Origin: Camelimonas lactis
GTDB taxonomy: Bacteria > Pseudomonadota > Alphaproteobacteria > Rhizobiales > Beijerinckiaceae
Length of the DNA stretch: 64,000 nt
Direction of reading: 5' to 3'
Assembly (NCBI RefSeq): GCF_004342915.1
Contig: NZ_SLWL01000013.1
Location: 62,001-126,000, forward strand
Of this stretch, positions 8,458 through 16,849 are shown one piece after another (position 1 is the first letter of the stretch; every line of letters begins with the position of its first letter). The notes under the pieces were generated by a model, which had not been told where the DNA came from, ran no database searches, and was given only the letters and a program-made list of their open reading frames with translations. Both the position numbers and the translations under genes were made by a program.

Positions 8458-9415
8458 GGAAGCGCTTCCCCAGCAGGAGATACAGGAACAGCACGCTGCC
8501 GATGACGCCCATCATCGTGCCGATCGGGATCTCGAACGGATAATTGACCAGCCGCCCGAGCAGGTCGCAGGCCAGCGCCAGCCCGGCGCCGAGCAGGGCG
8601 GTGAGCGGAATGGCGCGCCGCATGTTGTCGCCGAGCGCCATGCTGGCGAGGTTGGGCGCTGCCAGGCCAAGGAAGGGGATCATGCCGACGGTGGTCACCA
8701 CCATGGCCGTCACCATGGCGACGATGCTGAGGCCGAACAGCAGCACGCGGCGGTAGTTCAGCCCCAGATTGACGCTGAAGTCGCGGCCAAGCCCGGCCAC
8801 GGTCAGCCGGTCGGCGGTGAACCAGGCCAGCGCCGCCAGGGCGAAGGCGACCCACAGCAGCTCGTAACGGCCGCGCAGGATGGTGGAGAAATCGCCGTTC
8901 GACCAGGCGGCGAGCGATTGCAGCAGGTCGTAACGGTAGGCGATGAAGCTGGTCGCGGCGCCAATGACATTGCCAAGCATCAGGCCGACCAGCGGCGTCA
9001 CCAGCGGCGACGACAGGGGAATCCGCGCCAGCACGCCCATGAACAGCCCGGCGCCGGCCAGGGCGAACGCCGCCGCCACCATCATCTTCACGATCACCGG
9101 CATGTCCGGCAGCAGCAGTGTGGCGCACAGCATGCCAAGGCTGGCCGCGTCCACCGTGCCGGAGGTGGAGGGTTCGGCGAAGCGGTTGCGCGCCAGCATC
9201 TGCATGATGAGGCCGGCGATGGCCACCGAGCCGCCGGCCAGCACGACCGCGATGGTGCGCGGCGCCCGGCTGGTCAGCAGCAGGTTGATCGCCGCCGGAT
9301 CGCCGGCCAGCACGGCGCCGGGCGTCAGGTCGCTGACGCCGGCGAACAGGCTGGCGACTGCCAGAAGAAGAAAAACGGCCACGGCCGCCGCGGTCCTGGT
9401 CATGGCGCTGGGCAA
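8447..9415 (-). CDS. Iron-siderophore ABC transporter permease (first, YclN/FecCD family)
   Basis: A 322-aa FecCD-family membrane permease. Family signatures include PRTIAVVLAGGSVAIAGLIM near residues 55-75, then RNRFAEPSTSGTVDAASLG, and PFLGLAAPNLA in the C-terminal cytoplasmic contact region. The N-terminus begins MPSAMTRT; the second Met four residues on is an equally possible start. About ten hydrophobic segments are expected. It pairs with the next gene as a heterodimeric channel. A 331-bp gap separates it from the binding-protein gene, unlike the tight packing of the rest of the operon. Confidence 0.92.
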   Translation of the reverse strand: MPSAMTRTAAAVAVFLLLAVASLFAGVSDLTPGAVLAGDPAAINLLLTSRAPRTIAVVLAGGSVAIAGLIMQMLARNRFAEPSTSGTVDAASLGMLCATLLLPDMPVIVKMMVAAAFALAGAGLFMGVLARIPLSSPLVTPLVGLMLGNVIGAATSFIAYRYDLLQSLAAWSNGDFSTILRGRYELLWVAFALAALAWFTADRLTVAGLGRDFSVNLGLNYRRVLLFGLSIVAMVTAMVVTTVGMIPFLGLAAPNLASMALGDNMRRAIPLTALLGAGLALACDLLGRLVNYPFEIPIGTMMGVIGSVLFLYLLLGKRFRAG

Positions 9416-9746
9416 CGCCGCTTGTGGCCTGGCGCCAGGCGGGATGAAGGGCGAGACATCGGGAAGGGCCGCCTGCCCGACGCGGATGACATGTTGCTGG
9501 TCTGGTCCATTCCCGCCTCCGCGCCTCCTTCTCCGGCGTCATGCCCGGGCTTGTCCCGCGCCACGTTTTCTGACGTGAGACAGGGTCCGGCTTCTTCCGG
9601 GTGGGTGGGCTGCGTGGATGGCCGGAACAACTCCGACCATGCTGGTTGGGGGCGTTTTGCTCCGGCAGCGGCTCCGCGTCCGGGCCTTTTTGGCGCCTGA
9701 AACGCCTTCACGCCGCCGGTCCTCGCCGCCGCTGGCCTGTGCTTGC
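9416..9746. other. 331-bp gap inside the siderophore transport operon
   Basis: This stretch lies between the binding-protein gene and the first permease. Open frames on either strand lack family resemblance and ribosome binding sites. I see no perfect hairpin with a T-run for leftward transcription, so read-through into the permeases is likely, perhaps with a stability difference favouring the binding protein. It could also hold a second promoter, but none is obvious. Confidence 0.4.
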
Positions 9747-10673
9747 TTATTTGCCGCCGAACGCCTTGTTGAGCTGGTCGATGTCCTGCTTCAGCGCCGT
9801 CGCGCCGCCGCCGACCAGGTACCAGTTGGCCGGATCGAGATAGACCACCTGGTTCTTCTTCCATGCCGTGGTCTGGCCGACCAGGTCATTGTCCAGCATC
9901 TTGCGCGCGTTGCCGGTCTTGCCGAGGGCGGCGTCGCGGTCGATGACGAACAGCCAGTCGGGATTGGTTTTCTGGATGAACTCGAAGGTCACCGGCTGGC
10001 CGTGCGTGCCGATCTTCAGGTCCGGCACGGCCGGGGTGACGCCGAAGGCCTCGTGAATGACGCCGAAACGCGAGCCGGGGCCATAGGCGCTCATGCGGTT
10101 GGCGACGGTGAGGATCAGCAGGCCCTTGCCAGCCGCCTGCGCCTTTTCCTTCAGTTGCGCCACGCCGGCGTCGAGATCGGCGACGAGCTTCTTCGCCGCG
10201 TCTTCCTTGCCGAACGTCTTGCCGAGCGTCGTGATGTGCGCGCGGGCGCTGGCGAACGGCGCCTTTGCGTCGATGGTCATGTCGATGGTCGGGGCCAGCT
10301 TCGACAGCTCGGCGTATTTGGCCTGCGAACGGCCGCCCACGATGATCAGGTCCGGTTGCAGCGCGCCCAGCGCTTCGAGGTTGGGCTCGAACAGCGTGCC
10401 AACCTTCGTCACCTTGTCGTCGTTGTATTTCTGCAGCCAGGCCGGCTTGACGCCGGACGGAACGCCAGCCACCGGGACGCCGAGGGCGTCGAGATTGTCG
10501 AGCGAGGCCAGATCGAACACGACGATCTTCTTCGGCGTGTCCTTCAGCGTGGTTTCGCCGGAGGCGTGCTTCACCGTCACCGGGGCGGCGGCGAGCGGGG
10601 CGGCGGCGAAAGCGGCGAGGCCGAACAGCAGGCCGCAAAAGGCCTTGCGCGAGATGTTCCGGGACGTGTTCAC
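9747..10673 (-). CDS. Siderophore-binding periplasmic protein, CeuE/YclQ/VctP-like
   Basis: A 308-aa substrate-binding protein. I place the start at the GTG at 10673 because GGGAG lies eight bases ahead and the protein then opens directly with a Sec signal (RKAFCGLLFGLAAF, then APLAAAP). A longer TTG start at 10694 would add seven residues. Conserved stretches of the catecholate-binding group are KKIVVFDLASLDNLDALG, LEALGALQPDLIIVGGRS, SRFGVIHEAFGV and the C-terminal WYLVGGGATALKQDID. It should capture a ferric catecholate (petrobactin-type) after outer-membrane entry, perhaps through the Fiu-like receptor here. The start lies one base after the stop of the dehydrogenase gene, so translation is probably coupled. 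Confidence 0.92.
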   Translation of the reverse strand: MNTSRNISRKAFCGLLFGLAAFAAAPLAAAPVTVKHASGETTLKDTPKKIVVFDLASLDNLDALGVPVAGVPSGVKPAWLQKYNDDKVTKVGTLFEPNLEALGALQPDLIIVGGRSQAKYAELSKLAPTIDMTIDAKAPFASARAHITTLGKTFGKEDAAKKLVADLDAGVAQLKEKAQAAGKGLLILTVANRMSAYGPGSRFGVIHEAFGVTPAVPDLKIGTHGQPVTFEFIQKTNPDWLFVIDRDAALGKTGNARKMLDNDLVGQTTAWKKNQVVYLDPANWYLVGGGATALKQDIDQLNKAFGGK

Positions 10674-10674
10674 G

Positions 10675-11880
10675 TCAGTGCTCCCTGGGTTCAAGGTCCA
10701 GTTTGGTCCGGAGGCCGGCAGGCGCCTCCGGAAGGCAGGTCGGCGTGGCTCCTTGAGGAGTGGCTCCTGGAAAAGTGGCTTCTGGAGGAGTAGCTCTCGG
10801 AGGAAACGCCAGAACGGTCGCGTCGATGGCGGCGAGCGTCGGCCGCCCGGTCAGCGCCATCGCCGCTTCAAATTCGGTGGCCAGCATCGCCAGCGCATGG
10901 GCGACGCCGGCGGCGCCCGCCGTGGCCAGGGCCCAGTACAGTGGGCGGCCGACCAGCACGGCGCGGGCGCCAAGAGCCAGGGCCTTCAGCACGTCGGTTC
11001 CGCGCCGCACGCCGCCATCCATCAGCACCGGGATGCGGCCGTCGACGCGGCGCGCCACCGCCGGCAACAGGTCGATGGCCGCCGGCATGCCGTCGAGCAC
11101 GCGCCCGCCATGGTTGGACACGATGAGGCCGTCGGCGCCCAGGGCGATGGACCGGTCGGCGTCGTCGGGATGCACGACGCCCTTGAGCAGCAGCGGCAGC
11201 CGCGTCTGCGCCCGCAGCCAGGCGATGTCGTCCCAGCCGGGCGCGGCGTCGATGAGGCCGCGAAACACCGGGCTGCGCGCCGGCTGCGCCCGCGTCGCCG
11301 TCGCCTGGGCAAAGCCGTCGAGGTTGACTGACCGGACATGCGCCGGCAGGCGGAAACCGCAGCGCTGCTCGGCGTCGCGCACGCCGTTCACCGGCGCATC
11401 CACCGTCACGACAAGGGCGCGATAGCCGGCGTCTTCCGCCCGCCGGACAAGGGCAAGCGTGTCCTCGCGCCGGGGTTGCGGGTAAAGCTGGAACCACAGG
11501 GGAGCCGGGGAATGGCGGGCCAGCTCCGTCATGTCGACGCTGGCCTGGCAGCTGGCGATGCAGCCGGCGCCGGCGGCGGCGGCGCCCGTGGCCATGGCGA
11601 ATTCGCCTTCCGGGTGGGCCAGCTTCTGCCAGGCCATGGGCGCGGCGATCACCGGCGCCTCCAGCCTCAGGCCGAACAGGCTGGCGGCGGCGCTGGCGCC
11701 GCGCAGATCCGCCAGGGCGCGCGGCAGCAGTCGCAGGCGGGCGAAGGCTTCCCGGTTGTCGCGCAGGGTGACGCCATCCGCCGCGCCGCCGCCTATATAG
11801 GCCTGAATGTCCGCCGGCAGTCGTGCGCGGCCGCGACGCTCATAATCATCCAGGCAGACAATGTCGGGTGGAATGGACAA
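10675..11880 (-). CDS. FMN-dependent alpha-hydroxy-acid dehydrogenase heading the siderophore operon
   Basis: A 401-aa member of the lactate dehydrogenase/glycolate oxidase family, a TIM barrel binding FMN. Family motifs: VIAAPMAWQKLAHPEGE, the FMN-contact Lys in LPLLLKGVVHPDD, the catalytic His segment IVSNHGGRVLDG, and the phosphate-binding VLMDGGVRRGTDVLKALALG plus VLVGRP. It oxidises an L-2-hydroxy acid to the 2-oxo acid; substrate and electron acceptor are not evident. The C-terminus carries four tandem pentapeptides of type P-x-x-A-T, encoded by 15-bp repeats, followed by a non-conserved tail. Its stop is one base from the start of the siderophore-binding protein, whose ribosome binding site lies in this gene. 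This makes it the first gene of the operon, an unusual partner for a siderophore importer. Confidence 0.88.
   Translation of the reverse strand: MSIPPDIVCLDDYERRGRARLPADIQAYIGGGAADGVTLRDNREAFARLRLLPRALADLRGASAAASLFGLRLEAPVIAAPMAWQKLAHPEGEFAMATGAAAAGAGCIASCQASVDMTELARHSPAPLWFQLYPQPRREDTLALVRRAEDAGYRALVVTVDAPVNGVRDAEQRCGFRLPAHVRSVNLDGFAQATATRAQPARSPVFRGLIDAAPGWDDIAWLRAQTRLPLLLKGVVHPDDADRSIALGADGLIVSNHGGRVLDGMPAAIDLLPAVARRVDGRIPVLMDGGVRRGTDVLKALALGARAVLVGRPLYWALATAGAAGVAHALAMLATEFEAAMALTGRPTLAAIDATVLAFPPRATPPEATFPGATPQGATPTCLPEAPAGLRTKLDLEPREH
10745..10804 (-). repeat. Four tandem 15-bp units encoding pentapeptides (P-x-x-A-T)
   Basis: Imperfect 15-bp units at 10745-10759, 10760-10774, 10775-10789 and 10790-10804 (plus-strand consensus GTGGCTCCTGGAGGA) encode, in coding order, PPRAT, PPEAT, FPGAT and PQGAT near the C-terminus of the FMN dehydrogenase. 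Phase is kept, so copy-number changes would lengthen or shorten the tail without a frameshift. Confidence 0.75.
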
Positions 11881-11995
11881 ATCGGGTTCAGATCAGGTTA
11901 CAGCCAGACGGCGCACCGCCCGGAGCGCCGCGATTTCACGCATTTTGGCGTTGTGACTGCTCTGCCGGTGGGCGTCAACCTGTTGTAAAATCTTA

Positions 11996-12016
11996 TCTTT
12001 TGTAATGATTATAAAG
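11996..12016 (-). promoter_or_regulatory. AT-rich promoter region with possible Fur-like half-palindrome
   Basis: An AT-rich island about 120 bp before the dehydrogenase start contains TAATGATTA at 12003-12011, which matches the central part of the classical Fur box on one side only. Given the iron-uptake operon downstream, an iron-responsive site is plausible, but the other half is poorly matched and alphaproteobacterial Fur, Irr and RirA sites differ from the classical one. Confidence 0.3.
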
Positions 12017-12031
12017 TGGCGCGAAAAGCGC

Positions 12032-12060
12032 GACGGCGGCGGGACATGGCCGCCGCCGTC
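12032..12060 (-). terminator. Hairpin after the CurA-like reductase
   Basis: A perfect 11-bp GC stem (12032-12042 with 12050-12060) and 7-base loop. In the leftward direction it is followed after four bases by TTTT. It lies 66 bp past the stop of the reductase gene and upstream of the siderophore operon, and so would insulate the two. Confidence 0.6.
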
Positions 12061-12125
12061 ATGCAGGCGATCCGCCAGGCGGCATGGGCCCGTCCCTGGC
12101 GGTCGTCCTGCCGCTGCCGGCGTCG

Positions 12126-13139
12126 TCAGTCGAGCTTCACCAGCATCTTGCCGGTGTTGTCGCCGGTGAACAGCTTCAGGAATGCGGCGGGGGCGTTTTC
12201 GAGGCCGTGTTCGACGGTTTCCTGGACGTGCATTTTGCCGGCGCGGATCAGCGCGCCGGTTTCCTCGCGGAAGCGGGGACGCAGGTCCATGTGATGGCGC
12301 ACCACGAAGCCCTGCAGCTTCAGGCTGCGGCTGATGGCGAGCATCAGATTGCTGGGGCCGGGCGCCGGGGCCACGTCATTGTAGCCGCCAATCATGCCGC
12401 ACAGGGCGATGCGGCCGAAAACCTTCATCTGGTTGAGGGCGGCTTCGAGGTGGTCGCCGCCGACATTGTCGAAATACACGTCGAGGCCATCCGGCGCCGC
12501 GGCGGCCAGCGCCGCGTTGAGATCGCCGCAGGTGCGATAATTGATGACCGCGTCGACGCCGGCCACGTCACGCAGCCACGCGCATTTTTCATCGCTTCCG
12601 GCCGAGCCGACCACCCGGCAGCCATGCGCCTTCGCCAGCTGGCAGGCCACCGAACCGACCGCGCCGGCGGCGGCGGACACGAAGACGCTGTCGCCGTCCT
12701 TCAGCCCGGCGATGCGGAACAGCCCGGTGTAGGCGGTGAGGCCCGGCGCGCCGAGCACGCCGAGATAGGCCTGCGCCGGCGCCTGCTCCACATCGATCTT
12801 CTCGAAGCCTTCCCACGACCCCACGGCGTAATCGCGCCAGCCCAGCATGTGGAATACGTGATCGCCGGGCGCGAAATCCTTGTGACGCGATTCCACCACC
12901 ACGCCGACGGCCCGCCCATACAGCGCCTCGCCGACCTGAAACGGCGTCACATAGCTCTTCTGGTCGATCATCTGGCCGCGCATGTAGGGATCGACGGACA
13001 TCCACAAATTGCGCACCAGCAATTCGCCCTCCGCCGGCTGGCGCAGCGGCGTTTCGGCCAGGGCGAAATCGTCAGGGGTGGGCATGCCGACCGGGCGGGA
13101 GGCCAGGCGGATTTCGCGATTTGAGGTGCTGGATTGCAA
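12126..13139 (-). CDS. Zinc-independent medium-chain NADP-dependent oxidoreductase, CurA/prostaglandin-reductase type
   Basis: A 337-aa protein. I chose the TTG at 13139 because GGAG precedes it by eight bases and the resulting N-terminus (then REIRLASRPVG) matches the family; a longer ATG start at 13178 lacks a ribosome binding site. Family motifs: SVDPYMRGQM, the nucleotide-binding stretch VFVSAAAGAVGSVACQLAK, GSAGSDEKCAWL, and VYFDNVGGDHLEAAL. It reduces the double bond of alpha,beta-unsaturated ketones or aldehydes with NADPH in the cytoplasm. It is flanked by a hairpin downstream and stands alone. Confidence 0.9.
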   Translation of the reverse strand: MQSSTSNREIRLASRPVGMPTPDDFALAETPLRQPAEGELLVRNLWMSVDPYMRGQMIDQKSYVTPFQVGEALYGRAVGVVVESRHKDFAPGDHVFHMLGWRDYAVGSWEGFEKIDVEQAPAQAYLGVLGAPGLTAYTGLFRIAGLKDGDSVFVSAAAGAVGSVACQLAKAHGCRVVGSAGSDEKCAWLRDVAGVDAVINYRTCGDLNAALAAAAPDGLDVYFDNVGGDHLEAALNQMKVFGRIALCGMIGGYNDVAPAPGPSNLMLAISRSLKLQGFVVRHHMDLRPRFREETGALIRAGKMHVQETVEHGLENAPAAFLKLFTGDNTGKMLVKLD

Positions 13140-13480
13140 GGCGTTTGCTCCGGGATATGCTTTCGTTGGGGGCATCATAGAGCATTTTTGGCCGCAGGCG
13201 ACGTCGCGCGCCAGGAAACGGACGTGAACGGCGGGCAGGATGCGCCCCCCTGGAAACGGCGGCGCCGGGCGCCGTCTGCGCCAGCAAATCCGGTCGGAAC
13301 CGCGCGTTGATTTGAATTGGTAAAAATAAAACCAAAGTTATCTGCCGGCGGTTTACCCGATGTCTGCGCGTTTTCAGGTTGTCTTTCCGCGCAGGCGTGA
13401 AATATATGCGCCGGATTTGCGCGGCTCCGGCAGGCGCGGCGCGCCGTGGATACACGGAAGCGAAGTGAGTGGAGAGTGTC
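13140..13480. other. 341-bp intergenic region between reductase and fumarase
   Basis: A divergent promoter region. An AT-rich patch near 13305-13345, unlike the surrounding sequence, probably carries promoter elements for the fumarase gene, though no -35/-10 pair stands out. No coding sequence is supported. Confidence 0.4.
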
Positions 13481-14896
13481 ATGAGCGGTGAACACACGAA
13501 CACCCGGACGGAAAAGGACGCCATGGGCCCGGTCGATGTGCCGGCCGACCGGCTCTGGGGTGCGCAGACCCAGCGCTCCATCGGCAATTTCCCCATCGGC
13601 GTCGACCGCTTCCGCTGGGGCAGGCCGGTGATCCGGGCCCTGGGCATTCTCAAGAAAGCCGCCGCCGAGGCCAATGGCGAACTGGGCGAACTGCCCGCCG
13701 ACAAGGTGAGGCTGATCGTCCAGGCCGCCCAGGAGGTTATCGACGGCAGGCTCGACGGCGAATTCCCGCTCGTCGTCTGGCAGACCGGCTCCGGCACCCA
13801 GACCAACATGAACGCCAATGAGGTGATCGCCAACCGCGCCATCCAGCTGGCCGGCGGCGTCGTTGGCTCGAAGAAGCCGGTCAACCCCAACGACGACGTC
13901 AATCACTCGCAGTCGTCCAACGACACCTTCCCCACGGTGATGTATGTGGCGGCGGTCGAGGGCATCGCTCACGCCCTGCTGCCGGCGGCCCGGCGCCTGC
14001 GCGACGTGCTGGCCGAAAAGCAGACGCGATACGCCGATATCGTCATGATCGGCCGCACCCATCTGCAGGACGCCACGCCGCTGACCGTGGGGCAGCTGAT
14101 CTCCGGCTGGGTCGCCCAGCTTGACCACGGCCTCGCCGCCGTGGGCGCTGGTATGGAGGGCCTGTTCAATCTGGCGATTGGCGGCACGGCGGTCGGCACC
14201 GGCCTCAACGCCGATCCGCGCTTCGGCGACCTGACCGCGGCCAACATTGCCCGCGAAACCGGCTTCCCCTTCGTCTCGGCGGCCAACAAGTTCGCCGCCT
14301 TGTCAGCCCATGACGAGATGGTGGTGGCCAGCGGCGCGGTGCGCGCCCTCGCCGGGGCGCTGATGAAAATCGCCAATGACGTGCGCTTCTACGCCTGCGG
14401 CCCACGCGCCGGCTTCGCCGAACTGCGCATTCCCGAGAACGAGCCCGGTTCGTCGATCATGCCCGGCAAGATCAATCCGACCCAGTGCGAGGCGCTCACC
14501 ATGGTGTGCGTGCAGGTGTTCGGCAACGATCACGCCGTTGCCTTCGCCGGCTCCCAGGGCAATTTCCAGCTCAACGTCTACAAGCCGGTGATGCTGCACA
14601 ATCTGCTGGAATCGGCGTTGCTGCTCGCCGACGCCTGCAACGCCTTCACCGACCACTGCGCCATCGGCATCGAGCCGAATATCGATCGCATCAACGAGAA
14701 TCTCGATAATTCACTGATGCTGGTGACGGCGCTCAACCCGCACATCGGCTATGAAAAGTCAGCGGAAATCGCCCTCTCCGCGCATCGGGAGGGCCTCTCC
14801 CTGCGCGCCGCCGCCCTGCAACTGGGCTATGTGACCGATGAGGAGTTCAACCGTTGGGTCCGCCCCGAAGACATGGTGGGGCCGCTGAAGAAGTAA
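13481..14896 (+). CDS. fumC: Class II fumarate hydratase
   Basis: A 471-aa enzyme. The ATG at 13481 follows GGAGAG; the GTG four codons upstream is less likely. It carries the family signature [13 protein letters not shown] with the catalytic Ser on the mobile loop, the substrate-binding segments [16 protein letters not shown] and [12 protein letters not shown], and [12 protein letters not shown]. It interconverts fumarate and L-malate in the TCA cycle as a cytoplasmic homotetramer without iron-sulfur cluster, so it works under iron limitation, a coincidence worth noting beside the iron-uptake genes but not evidence of shared control. Length is normal for the family. It is monocistronic here. 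Confidence 0.97.
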   Translation: MSGEHTNTRTEKDAMGPVDVPADRLWGAQTQRSIGNFPIGVDRFRWGRPVIRALGILKKAAAEANGELGELPADKVRLIVQAAQEVIDGRLDGEFPLVVWQTGSGTQTNMNANEVIANRAIQLAGGVVGSKKPVNPNDDVNHSQSSNDTFPTVMYVAAVEGIAHALLPAARRLRDVLAEKQTRYADIVMIGRTHLQDATPLTVGQLISGWVAQLDHGLAAVGAGMEGLFNLAIGGTAVGTGLNADPRFGDLTAANIARETGFPFVSAANKFAALSAHDEMVVASGAVRALAGALMKIANDVRFYACGPRAGFAELRIPENEPGSSIMPGKINPTQCEALTMVCVQVFGNDHAVAFAGSQGNFQLNVYKPVMLHNLLESALLLADACNAFTDHCAIGIEPNIDRINENLDNSLMLVTALNPHIGYEKSAEIALSAHREGLSLRAAALQLGYVTDEEFNRWVRPEDMVGPLKK

Positions 14897-14988
14897 CGTC
14901 TGGCAGGCGAGACTTCGCTCCGGTTCTGGCGGATCAGTAAGCCATTGCCTGACCGTGCTGGGGGTCTGCGGGGCCGATCCCGCCGGAG

Positions 14989-15014
14989 AAAACGGCGCCG
15001 GACAACCGGCGCCG
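14989..15014 (-). terminator. Rho-independent terminator of the 160-aa conserved gene
   Basis: A perfect 9-bp stem (14993-15001 with 15006-15014) and 4-base loop, followed leftwards by TTTT. It lies 25 bp past the stop of the gene at 15040 and within 100 bp of the fumarase stop. Confidence 0.75.
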
Positions 15015-15039
15015 GGCGGCGGGCCGGCGTTCGCCGCGC

Positions 15040-15522
15040 TCAGGCGGCGGCTTCCAGGGGCTGGTCGCGGTCTGGCGTGGCGGAAACCGGCGCCGCCCTG
15101 TCCATCCCGCCGCCTGCCAGCGGCCGTCGCGCCTGCATGGTTTGCAGCACGAAGGTCATCAGCGTCTGGTCGACGTGATTGGCGGCGCGGGTCACTTCGA
15201 TGGCGATGCGCAGGCCGTTGTCGGTCATGGCGCCTGCTGCGTCGAGGGTGGTGATCAGCCAGTTGACCACGTCGCGCTCCACCTGGCCGCCGGCCGCGGC
15301 TCCGGTCACCACATGGGCGACAACCAGATCGACAAATGTATCGTCCCACGAGGGGTGACGGTCGCCGATCAGCCGGTCGAGCGCGGCTAGGGCGTCGACT
15401 TCGGCGCGCCGCGCCACGCCGCCGGCCAGGATCTCCGCGGCAAGGCGCCGGACATCCCGTTCGCTCACCCGTCCGGCGTCCAGCACGTCGTCAACGAAAT
15501 CCCGCAGTTCCTGCCTGATCAT
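15040..15522 (-). CDS. Conserved hypothetical protein, helical, 160 aa
   Basis: I do not recognise the family. The product is mostly acidic and helix-forming, with the first 125 residues in regular hydrophobic periodicity (RDFVDDVLDAGRVSERDV, then DTFVDLVVAHVVTGA) and an Ala/Pro-rich, poorly ordered tail. There is no signal peptide, membrane segment or Cys cluster, which suggests a soluble cytoplasmic protein. Base composition matches the genome and it has its own terminator, so it is likely a genuine single gene. Two CAGGTTAA direct repeats 30 bp apart (15678 and 15708) lie upstream. Confidence 0.65.
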   Translation of the reverse strand: MIRQELRDFVDDVLDAGRVSERDVRRLAAEILAGGVARRAEVDALAALDRLIGDRHPSWDDTFVDLVVAHVVTGAAAGGQVERDVVNWLITTLDAAGAMTDNGLRIAIEVTRAANHVDQTLMTFVLQTMQARRPLAGGGMDRAAPVSATPDRDQPLEAAA

Positions 15523-15677
15523 GCCCTGTCATTCCTGCATTCCGGCAAGGGCGCCCCCACCCTTGCGCCTGGAATTGCCGCCGCCCCACGCCGGGATCCG
15601 GTCCCGTCTTCAGGTTTGAACGGAAAGGCCCAAAAGGTCCCTGTTCCTGACGAGCATCGGGCGCCCGTTCTCGCCAG

Positions 15678-15715
15678 CAGGTTAACGCGGCATGGTAAAT
15701 AACGGTTCAGGTTAA
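15678..15715. promoter_or_regulatory. Direct CAGGTTAA repeats upstream of the 160-aa gene
   Basis: CAGGTTAA at 15678-15685 and 15708-15715 are spaced 30 bp start to start, about three helical turns, in the 261-bp gap between two leftward genes. GTTAA is part of the CtrA box, but the full spacing of that box is not met. Possible regulator site only. Confidence 0.25.
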
Positions 15716-15783
15716 GCATTGCTGACCGGGCGTCCGGAACGCGGCCGGGCCGCCGCGCCGCCCGGCCAGTGAAGCGCGCCGGA

Positions 15784-16629
15784 TCAGTCGAAGCGCGTCG
15801 CCGCGCCGCCCAGCGGCTCCCAGGCGTCGAGATCGGCTTCGAAGGCTTTCAGCTTGGCGCGGACGCGGGGGTACGCCTCGTCGCCCAGCACCAGGTGCAG
15901 GGGCGGCGCATCGGAATCGATCGCCTTGAGGATGACGGCGATGGCCTTGTGCGGGTCGCCGCCCTGCAGGCCGTCGTTTTCGGCGGCGTAACGGCGGGTG
16001 ACGCCGGAGGTTTCAGCGTAGGCCGGCATTTCATTGCGGGCGGCGTTGATCGAGCGGCCGAGGAATTCGGTGCGGAACGGCCCCGGCTCGACGATGATGA
16101 CCTTGACGCCGAATGGCGCCACTTCCTGCGCCAGCGCCTCGGAAAGCCCCTCCACCGCGAATTTGCTGGCGTTGTAGTAGCCGAAGCCGGCCCGGCCAGC
16201 GATGCCGGCGATGGAGGAGAGGTTGACGATGCGACCGCCGCGCGAGCGGCGCAGCGCCGGCAGGGCGGCGCGGGTTGTTTCGATGAGGCCAAACACATTG
16301 GTCTCGAACATTGGCCGGTATTCCTCCGGCTCGCCTTCCTCGATCGCGCCGACGAAGCCGTAGCCGGCGTTGTTCACCAGAATGTCGAGGCGGCCGAAGA
16401 GCTGTTCGGCCAGCTCCGCCGCGGCGGCGGCCTCGCCGGGCCTGGTGACGTCGAGCCTGGCGACCTGCAGTTTGCCGTCCGCCGCCGGTTTCAGGTCCGC
16501 CAGCGTCTCCGGCCTGCGCGCCGTGGCGACCACGTTGTCGCCGCGGTCCAGCGCCGCCTGGGCAAGAATTTTGCCGAAGCCTGTCGAGCAGCCTGTGATC
16601 AGCCAGGTGCGCGGTGTGGTGTGCGCCAT
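15784..16629 (-). CDS. Short-chain dehydrogenase/reductase (SDR family)
   Basis: A 281-aa classical-type SDR. The ATG at 16629 has a textbook AGGAGG ahead of it; the longer frame adds 19 unlikely residues. Motifs in order: the nucleotide-binding ITGCSTGFGK (the TGxxxGxG pattern), VTRPG, the NNAGYG motif, the catalytic Ser in RIVNLSSIAG and the YxxxK pair in YYNASKFAVEG. The Arg residues after the Gly-rich loop favour NADP(H). Sequence style matches the many SDRs annotated as oxidoreductases of unknown substrate. Single gene, divergent from the AGCS transporter. Confidence 0.92.
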   Translation of the reverse strand: MAHTTPRTWLITGCSTGFGKILAQAALDRGDNVVATARRPETLADLKPAADGKLQVARLDVTRPGEAAAAAELAEQLFGRLDILVNNAGYGFVGAIEEGEPEEYRPMFETNVFGLIETTRAALPALRRSRGGRIVNLSSIAGIAGRAGFGYYNASKFAVEGLSEALAQEVAPFGVKVIIVEPGPFRTEFLGRSINAARNEMPAYAETSGVTRRYAAENDGLQGGDPHKAIAVILKAIDSDAPPLHLVLGDEAYPRVRAKLKAFEADLDAWEPLGGAATRFD

Positions 16630-16803
16630 GGGGGCTTCCTCCTGTTTTTGCCGCGGCATTATTGGCGCGGATTGCTCCCTCGCCAAGCGGTTCCAGGTCA
16701 GGGCTGGCGGTCGTTGTCGGCATTGGGGCGAAAATTGGATCTGGCGGCTTTACGGAGCCGCCAATTGGTAATACTAAATAAAAATTACATAAATACTATT
16801 CGA

Positions 16804-16814
16804 TGCAAATTGCA
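16804..16814. promoter_or_regulatory. Short TGCAA-A-TTGCA palindrome in the AGCS promoter region
   Basis: TGCAA (16804-16808) and TTGCA (16810-16814) form a perfect 5-bp inverted repeat with a single central base, in a strongly AT-rich stretch (about 16760-16840) directly before the transporter start. TGCAA-type palindromes are known Fur/Mur sites in rhizobia, so a metal-responsive or other operator is possible, by resemblance only. Confidence 0.3.
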
Positions 16815-16849
16815 ATAATTTCATATTTAATGATTTTTACGGGGATGAA

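Noticed and set aside
12003-12011. A firm Fur box before the siderophore operon
   Set aside because: Only one half of the classical palindrome is matched, so it is listed as a weak candidate only.
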